Of a DNA stretch of 64,000 nucleotides, positions 62,561 to 64,000 are shown piece after piece. Within the stretch, counting starts at the first letter, position 1; each line of letters starts with the position of its first letter. This stretch comes from Shewanella sp. GD04112 (GTDB lineage Bacteria > Pseudomonadota > Gammaproteobacteria > Enterobacterales > Shewanellaceae). The notes below the pieces were generated by a model. It did no database searches. It had not been told where the DNA came from and saw nothing but the letters and a program-made list of their open reading frames with translations. The translations under genes and the position numbers were made by a program. The stretch is taken from NCBI RefSeq assembly GCF_029835735.1, contig NZ_JAOEAL010000001.1, forward strand, positions 2,356,001 to 2,420,000, in the 5' to 3' direction.

Positions 62561-62752
62561 CTAGTAAATTTGCTCGTCGTCCGAGTCAATATATAACTCT
62601 ATGGTGCGGCGGGCATCATCCACATGTAAACGCAGGTGGATGGGATTACAACAAATTCGGCAGTCATCGTAATAATCCTGATCGCCGCTGCTGGCATCAA
62701 TACTAATATGTTGATGGTGTCCGCAGTGGGGGCAGGCAATCACTTTATTCAT
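62561..62752 (-). CDS. CPXCG-motif cysteine-rich protein
   Basis: A 63-residue zinc-ribbon-like protein: CPHCGHH near the N-terminus and CRICC in the middle, with an acidic C-terminus (LYIDSDDEQIY). The family is widespread in gammaproteobacteria and without known function. The start at 62752 has GAGG; three codons earlier is another ATG. Confidence 0.75.
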   Translation of the reverse strand: MNKVIACPHCGHHQHISIDASSGDQDYYDDCRICCNPIHLRLHVDDARRTIELYIDSDDEQIY

Positions 62753-62982
62753 GATCCTCATGGCGCAACTCCTCTCTAACGAATGCTAGGGATGACACTT
62801 GTCGCTAAGCCTTCACACAGGCTTTAGTTGAGTATACAAGAATGTGCCGTGGCAACTTAGATAAAGTCGGTATCAAAATCTCTGTAACTAGATTTTTCCG
62901 TTCATCTCAGCGCTGGGTACTTTTTTCACTGAGATTTATCTCGCGTAAAAACCGTCAAGCAATACGTACCGGCTAAGCTAAC

Positions 62983-63243
62983 TCAATCCTTTACTGTCAT
63001 CAGTTCGACAGGCGCCGTCGGTAATATGCCTTGCTCTATATTGTCACTAATGGCCTGTGATAGCTGTTCTATCTGCTGCAAAAGCTCGGCGTGGATATCG
63101 GCCTGTAAGCCTATGGCGTCGAATTGCACCGCTTGGAGTTGAATAGCTCGGGGGGCAGGTTGAGTGTGTGGCGTGGGGCTAACTGGGATTGGGTTCTGGG
63201 CGACTTGGCTAAGTGCAACCGTCAATAGGATACTCGTGAACAT
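62983..63243 (-). CDS. Small exported protein of unknown function
   Basis: An 86-residue protein with a likely signal peptide (MFTSILLTVALSQVAQ). A Pro-rich stretch (NPIPVSPTPHTQPAPRA) follows, then an amphipathic helix region (LHAELLQQIEQLSQ-type). AAAGGAG before the ATG at 63243 is strong and decides the start against the frame to 63321. I do not recognise a family. Confidence 0.6.
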   Translation of the reverse strand: MFTSILLTVALSQVAQNPIPVSPTPHTQPAPRAIQLQAVQFDAIGLQADIHAELLQQIEQLSQAISDNIEQGILPTAPVELMTVKD

Positions 63244-63577
63244 ACCAACTCCTTTGGCTTCATTATTTACAGCGATGTGACGGCACGGTAGGCATGGTGG
63301 AAACCTCCAACCAACCCGCAATCATTTAACGCGCATAGCGTAGGGGTGTTAGATGACTGCCACATGAATGATTGACTGCAATATGATGAATTCACGGTAA
63401 ACTTTGCGGATTGGTGTTAATAAAGAAGCTGATTTGAGTGCTAAGCCTCGCAATTGGGCCATTTAACTTGCGTGCCTTAAAGACTATCCCGTAGAATAAC
63501 TGTCCTGCTACGCAAGGCGGCTAAGACTCCTGTACTGTCTTAACCTCGCGAGCATTCTCTTTTTACTTAATCACCAT

Positions 63578-63598
63578 GTGGCCCTACGTGTGGGTCAC
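63578..63598 (+). promoter_or_regulatory. thrS translational operator mimicking the tRNA-Thr anticodon arm
   Basis: GTGGCCC and GGGTCAC form a 7-bp stem around the 7-nt loop TACGTGT. Positions 3-5 of the loop are CGT, the place and sequence of a Thr anticodon (CGU). It lies 31 to 29 bases before the ATG, about where E. coli ThrRS binds its own mRNA. Confidence 0.65.
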
Positions 63599-63617
63599 CA
63601 CTGGACAAGGATATTTC

Positions 63618-64000
63618 ATGCCTGTAATTACACTTCCTGATGGTAGCAAGCGCGAGTTTGCACATCCCGTATCGACTCTCGATGTTGCCGCTGATATCGG
63701 CCCTGGTCTTGCTAAAGCCTGTATCGCTGGTCGCGTGAATGGCGAACTAAAAGACGCTTGCGATCTGATCGAAACCGATGCTGAACTTTCTATTATTACC
63801 GCTAAAGACGAAGAAGGTATTGAAATCCTTCGCCATTCTTGCGCGCATTTATTAGGCCATGCAATCAAGCAATTATGGCCACAAACCAAGATGGCGATCG
63901 GTCCTGTGATCGATAACGGCTTCTATTACGACATCGATCTTGAGCACAAGCTGACTCAAGAAGATATCGAAGCCCTCGAAAAACGTATGCTGGAATTGGC
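63618..64000 (+). CDS. thrS: Threonyl-tRNA synthetase, N-terminal part
   Basis: The first 127 codons of ThrRS, open to the window edge. The TGS domain opens with [18 protein letters not shown]. The start of the editing domain follows, with [17 protein letters not shown] (the H-x3-H zinc/editing site) and [13 protein letters not shown]. The enzyme charges tRNA-Thr and edits misactivated serine. AAGGA precedes the ATG. The leader hairpin above points to translational autoregulation, as in E. coli. Confidence 0.95.

Noticed and set aside
63584..63889. A 101-residue minus-strand frame over the start of thrS
   Set aside because: Shadow of the well-supported thrS reading frame on the other strand.
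1..64000. CRISPR arrays
   Set aside because: No set of evenly spaced direct repeats was noticed anywhere, and no cas genes.

Overview
The window looks like the chromosome of a Shewanella-type gammaproteobacterium. The protein families (PssA, EmrD, AmpC, TapT/YfiP, PhoX, ecotin, NorM next to riboflavin synthase, ThrS, tandem tRNA-Val) and the moderate base composition fit that group. This is recognition by eye; no database search was possible.

Region 1 (1-5.6 kb) is ordinary core genome: the 3' end of pssA, an EmrD-like drug exporter, a class C beta-lactamase, a DTW-domain tRNA modification enzyme and the start of an RND efflux adaptor gene.

Region 2 (5.56-22.93 kb) is a nested mobile island that splits that adaptor gene. 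The outer unit is a composite transposon of two inverted IS4-family elements around a Vibrio-like nhaA. It has an 11-bp target duplication (GCTGTATGAGC), and its removal restores the adaptor frame exactly. The left IS4 copy was then invaded by a segment bounded by two direct IS66-family copies, and 235 bp of IS4 are missing there. This segment carries a DksA/TraR-type zinc-finger gene and a TetR-adaptor-RND pump operon. The second IS66 copy is itself split by a different IS66-family element with an 8-bp target duplication. The strain has thus lost its own RND adaptor while gaining another RND adaptor and pump.

Region 3 (22.9-36.9 kb) holds the rest of the native RND operon (pump and outer-membrane factor), a Tat-exported PhoX phosphatase with a candidate Pho box, an orphan tyrosine recombinase beside a long palindrome, two unrecognised small proteins, a RecQ-family helicase, ecotin and a small membrane protein.

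Region 4 (37.0-57.6 kb) is the main find: an exopolysaccharide locus with its own control circuit, recalling the syp cluster and the LuxO/SypG regulators of vibrios. The structural genes run leftward: STAS protein, Wza-like, Wzz-like, Wzy-like, Wzx-like, GT2, a triple-domain glycosyl/sugar transferase, a nucleotidyltransferase, TagD-like and TagB-like. A partner-switching set (receiver-PP2C phosphatase, anti-sigma-type kinase, STAS antagonist) lies upstream. Divergent from it is an operon for a PhnD-like binding protein, a hybrid histidine kinase with HPt, and a sigma-54 activator of the NtrC/LuxO type. The palindrome TTGCA-N3-TGCAA occurs in all four control regions. In three of them sigma-54 -24/-12 promoters follow at a near-constant distance (four promoters in all), which suggests one autoregulated regulon.

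Region 5 (57.8-64.0 kb) returns to core functions: a chemotaxis receptor, two tRNA-Val(GAC) genes, norM divergent from riboflavin synthase, two small proteins, and the start of thrS with a leader hairpin that mimics the tRNA-Thr anticodon arm.
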